Shown piece after piece: positions 7,017-15,697 of a stretch of 64,000 nucleotides of DNA. The notes under the pieces are model-generated. The model was given only the letters and a program-made list of their open reading frames with translations, did not search any database and had not been told where the DNA came from. The stretch is from DASWNP01 sp036399175 (GTDB taxonomy: Bacteria; Acidobacteriota; Blastocatellia; Pyrinomonadales; Pyrinomonadaceae). A program made the position numbers and the translations under genes. How positions within the stretch are numbered: the first letter of the stretch is position 1; the number at the start of each line of letters is the position of its first letter. The stretch is taken from NCBI GenBank assembly GCA_036399175.1, contig DASWNP010000057.1, positions 11,498 to 75,497 on the forward strand. Reading direction: 5' to 3'.

Positions 7017-9551
7017 ATGACACTTGCGGGCAGTAGACGTTTAGCCAGACCATTGATGGGGCTGGTGGTGTTTCTCGGCGCGGGCGCGGTGCTTTTTTCT
7101 CTGCTGCGACTCTCTCCGGCTCAACTCGACGTCCGTTTCTTGCTGCTGGCGCTCATTGCCGTCAACGTCGGGACGCGCGTACTGGTCAGGATTCCCCACG
7201 CCGAAGATTACGTCTGGCTCTCAGACGCTTTCGTCTTTCTGGCGATGCTGCTCTTCGACGGCGAAGCGGCAATCCTTTTGGCGGTCGCGGCAGCGGTCTG
7301 CGCGTCTCTGCGAATGAGTCGGCGCGTGAGCGCGCTGCTCTTCAACTCGATGGCTCCGGCGCTCGGCGTCTACGTCACGGTCGAGGTGGTGCGCTACGCC
7401 TTCGGCTCAATCGTCGCGCTGCCCGGAAGCAGGGAGACATACGCTCTCGTGCTGGCGGTCTCGGTCGTAGCCGTCATGCAGTCGCTCCTGCACACGGCGA
7501 GAGCGGCGCTCAGCCAGACGGACGCCGTTCGTCCTTCAACGTCGCGCGGATGGTCGAAGAACTACGTCTGGACGCTACTCACCTATTTCGCCGTCGCGTC
7601 GGCGGCGGGGTTTGCCGCCAAGCTCGTCGAAGTCGTCGGCTTCTATCCCTTCATCACCGCCGCGACGCTCGCCGCCGTCGCTCATTTCGCCTACTGCATC
7701 TATCTCAAAGACATCTACGCGTCGATGGCGCAGGCGCGCAACGTCGAGAATCGAATCGTCGCGCTCGAAGAGAGCGAGGAGCTTTTCCGCGACGCCTTCG
7801 ACCACGCCGCCATCGGCATGGCGATGATTTCCTCGAAAGGACAGTGGCTCAGAGCCAACGACTATCTCTGCGAGATTCTCGGCTACACGGCTGAAGAGCT
7901 TCTCTCCGCCGACTTTCAGAGGGTGATTCACGCCGACGACCTCGCGCCCGTGATGGCGAACATCAAGCGTCTGCTTCAGGGCGAGACTCAGCATCACAAG
8001 ATGGAGACGCGCTGCCTGCACAAGCAGGGGCACGACGTTTGGGTGCTCTGGAGCATGGCGCGCGTGCACGACGCCAACAGCGACTCGGCTTGTCTCATCT
8101 TCCAGATTCAGGAAATCACCGACCGCAAGCGCGCCGAAGAGCGACTCCTGCACGACGCCTTCCACGACGCGCTGACCGGACTTCCCAATCGCGCTCTCTT
8201 CATCGACCACCTGCGGCTGACGATTGCACGCGCCAAGCGTCGCAAAGACCAGATGTTCGCCGTCCTCTTCCTCGACCTCGACCGCTACAAAATCATCCAC
8301 GACTCGCTCGGTCACATGTTCGGCGATCAGTTGCTCATCGGCATCGCGCGTCGTTTGGAATCCTGCATGCGGCAGGAGGACACGGTGGCGCGCGTCGGCG
8401 GCGACGAGTTCACGATTCTGCTCGAAGATTTGCAGGACGAAACGGAAGCCGTCTCGGTGGCCGAGCGCATCCAGAAGGAGCTGACGCTGCCGTTCAACCT
8501 GAGCGGCCACGAAGTTTTCACCACCGTCAGCATCGGCATCGCTCCCAGCTCGACCGGCTACGAGAACCCGGAAGACATCATGCGCGACGCCGACACGGCG
8601 ATGTATCGCGCCAAATCGCTCGGCAAGGCGCGACATGAAGTGTTCGACAAGGCGATGCACGCCTTCGCCGTCAATCTTCTGCAACTCGAAACTGATTTGC
8701 GCCGCGCGCTTGAGCGCGAAGAGTTCTTCATCCAGTATCAGCCGATTGTCGCTCTGGATAATTTCAGTCTTTGCGGCTTCGAGGCGCTCGTCAGGTGGCA
8801 GCACCCGGAGCGCGGCCTCATCTCGCCGATGGACTTCATCCCGATTGCCGAAGACACGGGGCAGATTCTCGCGCTCGGCAACTGGACGCTGCGCGAGTCT
8901 TGCAGGCAGATGCGTCGCTGGCAGCGACAGTTCCCGTCGGATTTGCCGCTCTTCATCAGCGTCAACCTCTCCGGCAAGCAGTTCACGCAGCCCGACCTCA
9001 TCGAGCAGATTCGAGTCATCCTCGAAGAGACGAAGCTTCCGCCTCGCAGCCTGAAGCTGGAAATCACCGAGTCGGTCGTGATGGAGAACATCGACAACGC
9101 GACCGAGATGCTCAGGGAGCTTCGCGCCCTCGGCGTCCAGCTCTCCATCGACGACTTCGGCACCGGCTATTCATCCTTGAGCTACCTCCATCGCTTCCCG
9201 ATTGATACACTGAAAATCGACCGCTCGTTCGTGACGCGAATGGTGGATAATAGCGAGAACATAGAAATCGTCCGCACCATCGTTATGCTCGCGCAGATTC
9301 TGGGCATGGACGTGGTCGCAGAAGGCGTCGAGACTAAAGAGCAGTTGGCGCTGCTTCGCAAGCTCGGCTGCGAAAACGGTCAGGGCTATTTCTTCTCGAA
9401 GCCGACGAGCGTGAGCGGCGCGGAGAAAATCATCGCCGAGACGTGCGCGCAGGAGTTGCCGGCGACGGCGGCGAGCCCGGTCAATGTTAAGCCGGCAGAG
9501 CTTGGGCCGGACGACAAGGTGAAATCAATTCGCGTCGTCACGGCGGCGTAG
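7017..9551 (+). CDS. Membrane-bound PAS-GGDEF-EAL cyclic di-GMP enzyme
   Basis: 844 residues. Residues 1-225 form a multi-helix membrane sensor region. A PAS domain follows at about 250-365 (ELFRDAFDHAAIGMAM to DITDRK-type end). In the GGDEF domain (375-545) the signature VGGDEF at about 460 is intact and an inhibitory RxxD site (RQED) sits five residues before it. The EAL domain (555-800) has FEALVRW, EITESVVM, DDFGTGYSSL and EGVET, so the metal-binding and catalytic residues look intact. It can in principle both make and hydrolyse cyclic di-GMP. A canonical PilZ effector follows 13 bases downstream, so the two are probably co-transcribed. No clear ribosome site precedes the ATG. Confidence 0.93.
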   Translation: MTLAGSRRLARPLMGLVVFLGAGAVLFSLLRLSPAQLDVRFLLLALIAVNVGTRVLVRIPHAEDYVWLSDAFVFLAMLLFDGEAAILLAVAAAVCASLRMSRRVSALLFNSMAPALGVYVTVEVVRYAFGSIVALPGSRETYALVLAVSVVAVMQSLLHTARAALSQTDAVRPSTSRGWSKNYVWTLLTYFAVASAAGFAAKLVEVVGFYPFITAATLAAVAHFAYCIYLKDIYASMAQARNVENRIVALEESEELFRDAFDHAAIGMAMISSKGQWLRANDYLCEILGYTAEELLSADFQRVIHADDLAPVMANIKRLLQGETQHHKMETRCLHKQGHDVWVLWSMARVHDANSDSACLIFQIQEITDRKRAEERLLHDAFHDALTGLPNRALFIDHLRLTIARAKRRKDQMFAVLFLDLDRYKIIHDSLGHMFGDQLLIGIARRLESCMRQEDTVARVGGDEFTILLEDLQDETEAVSVAERIQKELTLPFNLSGHEVFTTVSIGIAPSSTGYENPEDIMRDADTAMYRAKSLGKARHEVFDKAMHAFAVNLLQLETDLRRALEREEFFIQYQPIVALDNFSLCGFEALVRWQHPERGLISPMDFIPIAEDTGQILALGNWTLRESCRQMRRWQRQFPSDLPLFISVNLSGKQFTQPDLIEQIRVILEETKLPPRSLKLEITESVVMENIDNATEMLRELRALGVQLSIDDFGTGYSSLSYLHRFPIDTLKIDRSFVTRMVDNSENIEIVRTIVMLAQILGMDVVAEGVETKEQLALLRKLGCENGQGYFFSKPTSVSGAEKIIAETCAQELPATAASPVNVKPAELGPDDKVKSIRVVTAA

Positions 9552-9564
9552 GAGTTGACGGAAG

Positions 9565-9891
9565 ATGAACCTGATGGACAGGAGGGTGGCCGAGCGCGTC
9601 GAGACCAATCTCAACGCGCGTTGGGAAGGCGTGCTCACGCGGCGCGAGGGAACAATCGTTGACCTGAGCGCCACCGGATGTTTTGTTTTAACTTCTGACG
9701 AGGTGAAGCCGGGCGAGCTTATCAGAATCGAGATTCAGCTCTCGGAGCAGACTTGGGTCTACTTCTGGGGCGAAGTGGTCTACAAGATACCCGAAATCGG
9801 CTTCGGCCTGCGACTGACCGGTTCGTCCACCCCCGACGAAGAGAAACTCACCGACTACATACGACACAAGCGCGCCAGCCAGCTCGCATGA
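9565..9891 (+). CDS. PilZ-domain cyclic di-GMP receptor
   Basis: 108 residues, a stand-alone PilZ domain. The RxxxR region is RRVAERVE at residues 5-12 and the second motif is DLSATG near residue 35, both canonical. The start could be ATG 9565 or ATG 9574; GGAAG just upstream of 9565 favours the first. It begins 13 bases after the GGDEF-EAL gene, which points to a local signalling pair in which this protein reads the second messenger. A strong terminator follows. Its end sequence is very similar to the degenerate PilZ protein at 2072. Confidence 0.92.
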   Translation: MNLMDRRVAERVETNLNARWEGVLTRREGTIVDLSATGCFVLTSDEVKPGELIRIEIQLSEQTWVYFWGEVVYKIPEIGFGLRLTGSSTPDEEKLTDYIRHKRASQLA

Positions 9892-9940
9892 CCGCCGAGC
9901 GCAGGTGCGCGACGGAAGAATCGAAATCAATCTGAAAGTT

Positions 9941-9991
9941 TTCAGGTCGTCCAATCGCGCCATTGACGCGATTGGACGACCTGAAGTTTTT
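9941..9991 (+). terminator. Intrinsic terminator, perfect 19-bp arms
   Basis: Arms 9941-9959 and 9967-9985 are exact reverse complements around a 7-nt loop, followed by G and five T. It closes the GGDEF-EAL/PilZ unit. Confidence 0.9.
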
Positions 9992-10080
9992 CCGCGTTGC
10001 CGACGGCACAGGAGGAAGCGCGAAGAGTGAGATACTCTTCTCTGCGGTGAATCTTCTATTCTCACTCACATGGGATTCGC

Positions 10081-10086
10081 TATAAT
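10081..10086 (+). promoter_or_regulatory. Consensus -10 element (TATAAT)
   Basis: A perfect TATAAT lies 160 bases before the DUF5763 gene and just after the terminator of the upstream unit. No good -35 box sits at the right distance, so this is only a partial promoter call. Confidence 0.35.
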
Positions 10087-10245
10087 GCGCTCGGTCGCGC
10101 GTCTTCTGTGCGCGGCCTCGCCTGGAACACACGACGACAGGTCGTCCCCTCACGATGGGTCGTGCTCCCTGCTTATCTCTCTGTCTCTTGAAGCGGCGCG
10201 AAGCCTTTTGCGGGCTGCGTCCGCGCTCTGGAAAGAGATACGGCC

Positions 10246-10755
10246 ATGTACCGACCCAACTTTTGCGCGGAGTGCGGCGCGCGAATCGTGCGCGTGCGTT
10301 GGAGGCTCTGGACGAGCAGGCGTTTCTGTTCGTCGTGCGAAGGCCGTTTTCGCGGGGCGCGGCTCGTCGCGCCGCTCGTCGCCTCGGTCGCTCTGCTGCT
10401 CAGCGCCTTCGCCGCCGGTCGCCTGACGCGTCCCGCCCCGCCGCCGCTCCTCATCAACCGCGTGACGACGCCCGCGTCTTCTGCGTCCAACAGTCTTTCA
10501 AGGCAAGAGACTACTCAAGCGCCGGGCAATCCGGCCAAAGGCGGTGCGAAGCCCGACGCTTCGACGCCGCGCTACGGCGCGGACGGCACGCCCGACGAAC
10601 GACCCACCGACCCAGACGAAATCGTCTCCATCTGCGGCGCGCGCACAAAAAAGGGCACGCCCTGCTCGCGTCGCGTGCGCGGCACAGGCCGTTGCTGGCA
10701 GCACAGGGGACGACCCGCCATGCTCCCGCCCGCGAAGCTCATCGTCGAAGGCTAA
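10246..10755 (+). CDS. Zinc-ribbon membrane protein with C-terminal DUF5763-type motif
   Basis: 169 residues. The N-terminus has CAEC and CSSC pairs (about residues 7-30) forming a small zinc ribbon. One membrane helix follows at about 40-58 (APLVASVALLLSAFAAG), then a Pro/Ser/Thr-rich linker. Near residues 129-155 is CGARTKKGTPCSRRV...CWQH, the CxxxTKxGxPC-CxxH pattern of DUF5763, probably a second metal site. With one helix the two metal modules lie on opposite sides of the membrane. Function is unknown. Confidence 0.6.
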   Translation: MYRPNFCAECGARIVRVRWRLWTSRRFCSSCEGRFRGARLVAPLVASVALLLSAFAAGRLTRPAPPPLLINRVTTPASSASNSLSRQETTQAPGNPAKGGAKPDASTPRYGADGTPDERPTDPDEIVSICGARTKKGTPCSRRVRGTGRCWQHRGRPAMLPPAKLIVEG

Positions 10756-10849
10756 AGCAAGCGATGCTGTTCCAGAGCCGCGCTCTTTGAGCCGCGCGTG
10801 TTTGAGAGCGATGCTAATGGAGCCTCTGGCGCGTCTGCGCCGGGGCAAG

Positions 10850-10855
10850 TATAAT
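10850..10855 (+). promoter_or_regulatory. Consensus -10 element upstream of the kinase gene
   Basis: TATAAT about 150 bases before the kinase start; the -35 region is weak. It suggests the kinase has its own promoter. Confidence 0.35.
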
Positions 10856-11003
10856 CGCTGGCAGTTATATTCGCCCCGACTGGTTTTGCTTAGTCCGAAG
10901 ATGCTTCGCCTACGCCCGTCCGGGTCTCGGCTGCTGCTGCGGATTGCGCCGCATTAGTTCTTTCTTCCGTTTGAATCTCGAACCCGAGCGCCGCCCCCTT
11001 CGC

Positions 11004-13442
11004 ATGATTGGAGAGACCATTTCACACTACCGCATTCTTCGCCTGATAGGCGAAGGCGGGATGGGTCTGGTTTACGTGGCCGAAGACATGCGTCTCGCCC
11101 GTCGTGTCGCCATCAAGATTCCAAACTCCGACGAGCAGGAGTTTCACGCGCGACTGCTGGCCGAGGCGCGCGCCGTCTCTGCGCTGAGCCATCCGCACAT
11201 CGCCACCGTCTACGACTACGGCGAGACTCCCCAGGGGCGTCCCTTCATCGTCATGGAGTTGATAACGGGGCAGGACTTGAGCCAGATGCTTCGCACGGGC
11301 TCGCTCACGCTGGCGCGCGTCCTGAAGATTATCGAAACGGTCGCCGACGCGCTCTCGGAAGCGCACGCGCACGGCATCGTCCACCGCGACATCAAGCCCT
11401 CGAACGTGATGATTAACGAGCGCGGGCAGGTCAAGGTGCTCGACTTCGGACTCGCCAAGCAGGTGCAGGAGAATCATCGAGCCACGAGCGCCGAGGCCGA
11501 GACGCTGCTCGCCGCTCGCACCCGTAGCGGAGCCGTCATCGGCACGCCGCTTTACCTTTCGCCCGAACAGGCCAGTAACATTCAGGTCGATGCCCGAAGC
11601 GACCTCTTTTCGCTCGGCGCGGTGCTCTACGAGTGCATCTGCGGGCGCGCGGCCTTCCCCGGCACGACCCTTCTGGAAATCGGCGGGCAAGTTTTATACG
11701 TTGACCCGCCGCCGCCCTCGCGCTTCAACCCGCGCATCCCCTCCGAGCTTGACCGCATCGCTTTGAAGGCGCTCGCCAAGAAGCCCGACGAGCGTTACCA
11801 GTCAGCCGCAGAGCTTGAGGCCGACCTGCGTCGCGTCCGCGCAAAGATGACCGGCGACGGAGGCTTCGTACCCATCGGCACGTCCGAAGGCTCGCGCGAG
11901 ACGGCGCGCATCAGCGTCTGGACGACGCTCTCGACGCGCCTTCGTCGAGAGCCCCGTCGCTGGGGAACGATTCTGGGCGCGCTCGCGCTCGTCGCCGCGC
12001 TCGGCCTCGCGCTCTTTCTCTATCTCAACAGGACGACGCGCGCCATTGATTCCATCGCCGTCCTGCCCTTCGCCAACGTCGGCCAGAGCGCCGACACGGA
12101 GTATCTCTCCGACGGCATCACGGACGGTCTCATCAACAGCCTCTCGCAGCTTCTTCCGATGAAAGTCACGTCGCGCTATTCGGTCTTCCGTTACAAGGGG
12201 CGCGAGCAGGTCGAGCCGCGCGCGGTCGGTCGTGAGCTGGACGTGGCGGCGGTCTTGACCGGACGTGTCGAGCAGCGCGGCGACAGCCTCGTCGTCAACG
12301 TCGAGCTGATTGATGCGCGCGACGACCGTCATATCTGGGGCGAGCAGTACAGACGCCGCATGTCGGACGCGCTCTCCGTCCAGCAGCTTTCGCGCGAGAT
12401 TGCGGAGAAGCTGCGCGCGCGCCTTTTGCCGGAAGGTGATGCCGAGCCCGCGCCCGCGCTCAATCCCAAACGCTACACGGCCGACACGGAGGCTTACCAG
12501 GAATACCTTCGAGGCCGCTACTTCTGGAACAAGCGCAACACGGAAGACTTCCGCAAGGCCATCGGGCATTTCAAACGCGCCATCGAAATCGACCCCGGCT
12601 ACGCCCTCGCCTACGCCGGTCTCGCCGATTCCTACGCGCTCCTGAGCGACTACGGCGCTGTCCCGCCCCGTGAGGCCATGCCCAACGCCGAGACCGCCGC
12701 CCTTCAGGCTCTCCAGATGGACAACACGCTCGCAGAGGCTCATACCTCTCTGGCCTTCGTCAAGATGGCTTACGACTGGAAGTGGACGGAGGCCGAAGCC
12801 GAGTTCAAGAAAGCCATCGAGCTTAATCCGAACTACGCGACGGCGCATCAGTGGTACGCATCTTTTCTCGTCCAGATGAACCGCTTCGACGAAGCTCTGG
12901 CCGAAATCCGTCGCGCCCAGGAACTCGACCCGCTCTCTCCCATCATCAACGCCAACGCCGGTCTCTATCTCTACTACAACAGGCAATACGAGCAGGCTCT
13001 CAGCCACGTAAGGCGCACCCTGGAGCTTAACCCCGACTTCGGCGTCGCGCACAAGTATCTCGGCTACATCTACCTGCAACAACCGGGACGCACCGCCGAC
13101 GCCACACTTGAGTTCAGGAAGGCGCTTGAGCGCGGGCAGGACAGCCCCGAGACTCAGGCCGCGCTCGGCTACGCCTACGCCCTCGAAGGCAAACGCGCCG
13201 AAGCTCTCGCCATCCTCGAACGCCTTGAGCGCCCGCCCGATGGCCGCTACGTCTCGCCCTATTTCATCTCCATCGTCTATGTCGGCCTCGGCGACGACGA
13301 GCGCGCCTTCCAGTGGCTTGAGCGCGCCCTACAGGACAGGCATCCCGGGATGGTTCTGATGAACGTCGATCCGAGATTCGACCGCCTCCGCCGAGACCCG
13401 CGCTTCGACGCGCTGATGAAACGCATCAACGCCGAATCCTGA
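11004..13442 (+). CDS. Ser/Thr protein kinase with TolB-like domain and TPR repeats
   Basis: 812 residues from ATG 11004. This start is preferred to 10944 because acidobacterial kinases of this type typically begin MIGETISHYRI. The kinase domain is about 1-285: GEGGMG loop, AIK lysine, HRDIKPSN catalytic loop near 126, DFGLA, and SPEQ in the activation segment, all intact. A membrane helix lies near 320-340. Outside it are a TolB/FlgO-like module (SIAVLPFANVG, EYLSDGITDGL) and then TPR repeats to the end. It is likely a receptor kinase that senses through its periplasmic TPR region. A zinc-ribbon response regulator gene follows after 184 bases. Confidence 0.93.
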   Translation: MIGETISHYRILRLIGEGGMGLVYVAEDMRLARRVAIKIPNSDEQEFHARLLAEARAVSALSHPHIATVYDYGETPQGRPFIVMELITGQDLSQMLRTGSLTLARVLKIIETVADALSEAHAHGIVHRDIKPSNVMINERGQVKVLDFGLAKQVQENHRATSAEAETLLAARTRSGAVIGTPLYLSPEQASNIQVDARSDLFSLGAVLYECICGRAAFPGTTLLEIGGQVLYVDPPPPSRFNPRIPSELDRIALKALAKKPDERYQSAAELEADLRRVRAKMTGDGGFVPIGTSEGSRETARISVWTTLSTRLRREPRRWGTILGALALVAALGLALFLYLNRTTRAIDSIAVLPFANVGQSADTEYLSDGITDGLINSLSQLLPMKVTSRYSVFRYKGREQVEPRAVGRELDVAAVLTGRVEQRGDSLVVNVELIDARDDRHIWGEQYRRRMSDALSVQQLSREIAEKLRARLLPEGDAEPAPALNPKRYTADTEAYQEYLRGRYFWNKRNTEDFRKAIGHFKRAIEIDPGYALAYAGLADSYALLSDYGAVPPREAMPNAETAALQALQMDNTLAEAHTSLAFVKMAYDWKWTEAEAEFKKAIELNPNYATAHQWYASFLVQMNRFDEALAEIRRAQELDPLSPIINANAGLYLYYNRQYEQALSHVRRTLELNPDFGVAHKYLGYIYLQQPGRTADATLEFRKALERGQDSPETQAALGYAYALEGKRAEALAILERLERPPDGRYVSPYFISIVYVGLGDDERAFQWLERALQDRHPGMVLMNVDPRFDRLRRDPRFDALMKRINAES

Positions 13443-13626
13443 CTCCTGCTCTCAGACGACCGCGCGCTCTACACGTTCTTTAGCAATCCGCTCCGGAAAA
13501 GACAACCGAAGGCAAAGCGTTTATACTGTCAGTCACCGATTCAAAGGCGGAGATTTAAAGAACGCGGCAGTGCGGGTCGCGCATCGCTGCTGGGAGCGAG
13601 GATTCGCAGGCGAGTCGGAAATTTCA

Positions 13627-14205
13627 ATGAACTGCCCGGAATGCCATCACCAGAACTCGACAGACGCGCGCTTCTGCGTCAGGTGCGGCCACAATTTCGT
13701 GGCCTCGGCTATCAATGTGACGACCAGGCTTTCGCCCGAAGCTTTGGAATTGGAAGACGAGCCGACCACCGAAGAGACTCTTCACTCGACAGGCCGCGTT
13801 CAGGGCGACTCCGGCACGCGCGATATTTCTGCGAAGGATTTCCTGCTGCTCGTCGTCGATGATGTCGTCGATAATCAGGTCTTGATAAGCCTGCACTTGC
13901 AGCAGTCGGGCTACCGCGTCATCACGGCCTCGAACGGCGAAGAGGCTCTGAAGGTGGCCGAGCTGAGCCCGCCCGATTTGATTCTCATGGACATCGGGAT
14001 GCCCGAACTCGACGGCCTCGGCGCGACGCGAAAGATACGCGAGCATCCCGTCCTGCAAAGCGTCCCCGTCGTCGCGCTCACAGCCTTCAGCACCGAAGGC
14101 TTCCGCCGCGCCGCCTACGACGCAGGCATCGACGGCTATCTCACCAAGCCCATCGACTTCGACCGCCTCCACGAACTCATCCGCCGACTCCTGCCCGTGA
14201 GATAA
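13627..14205 (+). CDS. Response regulator with N-terminal zinc ribbon
   Basis: 192 residues from ATG 13627; the longer frame to 13570 adds no domain. Residues 2-24 form a zinc ribbon (CPECHHQN, CVRCG). A flexible stretch follows, then a CheY-like receiver from about 75: VVDD acidic pair, phosphoacceptor Asp in LMDIGMPELDG near 122, conserved Thr region ALTAF, and LTKPID lysine. There is no output domain, so it probably works by protein contact. Its last bases abut a heptameric hairpin that separates it from a convergent amidohydrolase gene. Confidence 0.85.
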   Translation: MNCPECHHQNSTDARFCVRCGHNFVASAINVTTRLSPEALELEDEPTTEETLHSTGRVQGDSGTRDISAKDFLLLVVDDVVDNQVLISLHLQQSGYRVITASNGEEALKVAELSPPDLILMDIGMPELDGLGATRKIREHPVLQSVPVVALTAFSTEGFRRAAYDAGIDGYLTKPIDFDRLHELIRRLLPVR

Positions 14206-14208
14206 AAC

Positions 14209-14312
14209 AAAGGGAAAAGGGAAAGGGGAAAAGGGTCAGGGGAAGAAGACGCGTGTGGAAGCGCGCCGATTCTTTTCCCTTTTCCCCTTCCCCTTTCCCC
14301 TTTCCCCTTCGG
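14209..14312. repeat. Heptameric-repeat hairpin (purine/pyrimidine family) between convergent genes
   Basis: The left arm 14209-14249 is built of GGGAAAA, GGGAAAG and GGGTCAG-type heptamers; the right arm 14269-14312 is the complementary TTTCCCC series. It fills the gap between the stop of the response regulator (14205) and the stop of the amidohydrolase (14315), so it can serve as a terminator for both. Confidence 0.85.
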
Positions 14313-14314
14313 TT

Positions 14315-15697
14315 CTATTTCCTGTTTCTGAACTGCTCGTAGAGCTGCGTGTGGCGGCTGACGAGGGGGATGAGGCGTCCGTCGATGAAGAGATGTCGAA
14401 CCTGTGTGCGGGGCTCAAGCAGGTCGCCGTCGGTGACGACGAGGTTGGCTATCTTGCCCGCCTCGACCGAGCCGATGCGGTCTGCGACGCCCATGATTTG
14501 CGCCGGGTAGAGCGTGATGGCCTTGAGGGCTTCGGCGCGCGGCAGGCCGAAGGCGGCGGCCATCCCGGCCTGATAGGGTAGGTCTCGGACGTGCGCGCCG
14601 GTGTCGCCCGTCGAGATGCAGAAGCGGACTCCGGCCTGTTGCAGCTTCGAGGCGTTCTCGTAGAGCGTGTCGTAATAATCGTCTTCGCGCAGGGGGAGAT
14701 TCCACATGCTGTCGATGATGACGGGCACGTTTCGCTCTTTGAGGAGCGCGGTGGTTTTCCAAGCGTCGCTGCCGCCGAGGATGATGGGCTTGAGCTTCAT
14801 CTCGTCGGCGAAGCGGACGGCGGCGCGGATGTCTCGCTCGCGGTCGGCGCGGAAGATGACGGGGCGCTCGCCGCGAACATACGGGACGAGCGAGGCGAGC
14901 ACGGTGTCGATGTCGGGGCGCGGGACGCTGCGCGGGTCGCGCGCGTAGGCGTCCTGCGCGCGTCCGTAGGCTTCGGCGTCGCGCAGCATCCGGCGAAGCT
15001 GTTCGACCTGCCGGTCGCGCGCCACGCCTGCGTCGGTCGCGCCCGCCTGCTGCTGCGCGGGCGCGAATGCGGGAGCGGCGACGACGCGCGGGAAGGTGAC
15101 GACGAGCGCGGCGGTCGGGATGAGCGCCATCTCGCGCGGCGTCGTGCCGTTGAGATTGATGACGGCGGCCTGACCCGAAATGACGCCGCCCTGCGGCATG
15201 GAGACGACAGAGGTGACACCGGCGACGCGCGTTACATCGACGTGCGCGCTGTGCGGGTTGATGGCGTAGATGGCCTGCGCGTTCGGGTTCAGCTCGCCGA
15301 CCTCGGTCGTATCGACGGTGGCGCTGACCGAAGAGATTTCCGCGAGCCCCATGTTCGTGCCCGCGTCCATCATGCCTGGATAGACGCTCAGGCCGCGCCC
15401 GTCAATCTCCTCTGCGCCCGCCGGGACGGCGACGCCCGACGCGCCCAGAGCCTCGATGCGCCCACCGCGTATAACGAGCGTGCCGTTCTCGATGTCTGCG
15501 CCGCTGACGGTGACGATGCGCGCGCCGCGTATGACGTAGGTGCCCTGCGGGGCGCTCATCGTCTGGACGCTGACGCTTCCGGTCTGCTGCGCAAGCGCGG
15601 CGACGAAGGCGCGGGGCGCGAAGACGACGCCGAGCGAGAGCGCGAGCAGCACGAGCGCGAACGAGAGAGCACGCATTTTGAATCGGTTATTTCTCAT
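14315..15697 (-). CDS. Secreted amidohydrolase-like protein without the HxH metal motif
   Basis: 460 residues with a signal peptide (RALSFALVLLALSLGVV, cleaved near AALAQ). The composite fold of the amidohydrolase family is visible: TYVIRGARIVTVSGADIENG at the start, SVYPGMMDAGTNMG where active enzymes have a DxHxH strand, and GSVEAGKIANLVVTDGD at the end. The metal-binding HxH is absent, so hydrolytic activity of the usual kind is doubtful. Its start overlaps the stop of the upstream amidohydrolase by 4 bases (ATGA), indicating translational coupling. A regulatory or partner subunit for the active enzyme is a reasonable guess. Confidence 0.8.
   Translation of the reverse strand: MRNNRFKMRALSFALVLLALSLGVVFAPRAFVAALAQQTGSVSVQTMSAPQGTYVIRGARIVTVSGADIENGTLVIRGGRIEALGASGVAVPAGAEEIDGRGLSVYPGMMDAGTNMGLAEISSVSATVDTTEVGELNPNAQAIYAINPHSAHVDVTRVAGVTSVVSMPQGGVISGQAAVINLNGTTPREMALIPTAALVVTFPRVVAAPAFAPAQQQAGATDAGVARDRQVEQLRRMLRDAEAYGRAQDAYARDPRSVPRPDIDTVLASLVPYVRGERPVIFRADRERDIRAAVRFADEMKLKPIILGGSDAWKTTALLKERNVPVIIDSMWNLPLREDDYYDTLYENASKLQQAGVRFCISTGDTGAHVRDLPYQAGMAAAFGLPRAEALKAITLYPAQIMGVADRIGSVEAGKIANLVVTDGDLLEPRTQVRHLFIDGRLIPLVSRHTQLYEQFRNRK

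Noticed and set aside
7575..8804. 409-residue antisense frame over the GGDEF-EAL gene
   Set aside because: Typical open antisense frame of high-GC DNA; the sense strand encodes intact GGDEF and EAL motifs.
11802..13082. 426-residue antisense frame over the kinase gene
   Set aside because: Sense strand encodes clear TolB-like and TPR sequence; the antisense product has no recognisable domain.
14209..14312. CRISPR-like interpretation of heptameric repeats
   Set aside because: Units are 7 bp without spacers and arranged as inverted arms, and no cas genes are present.
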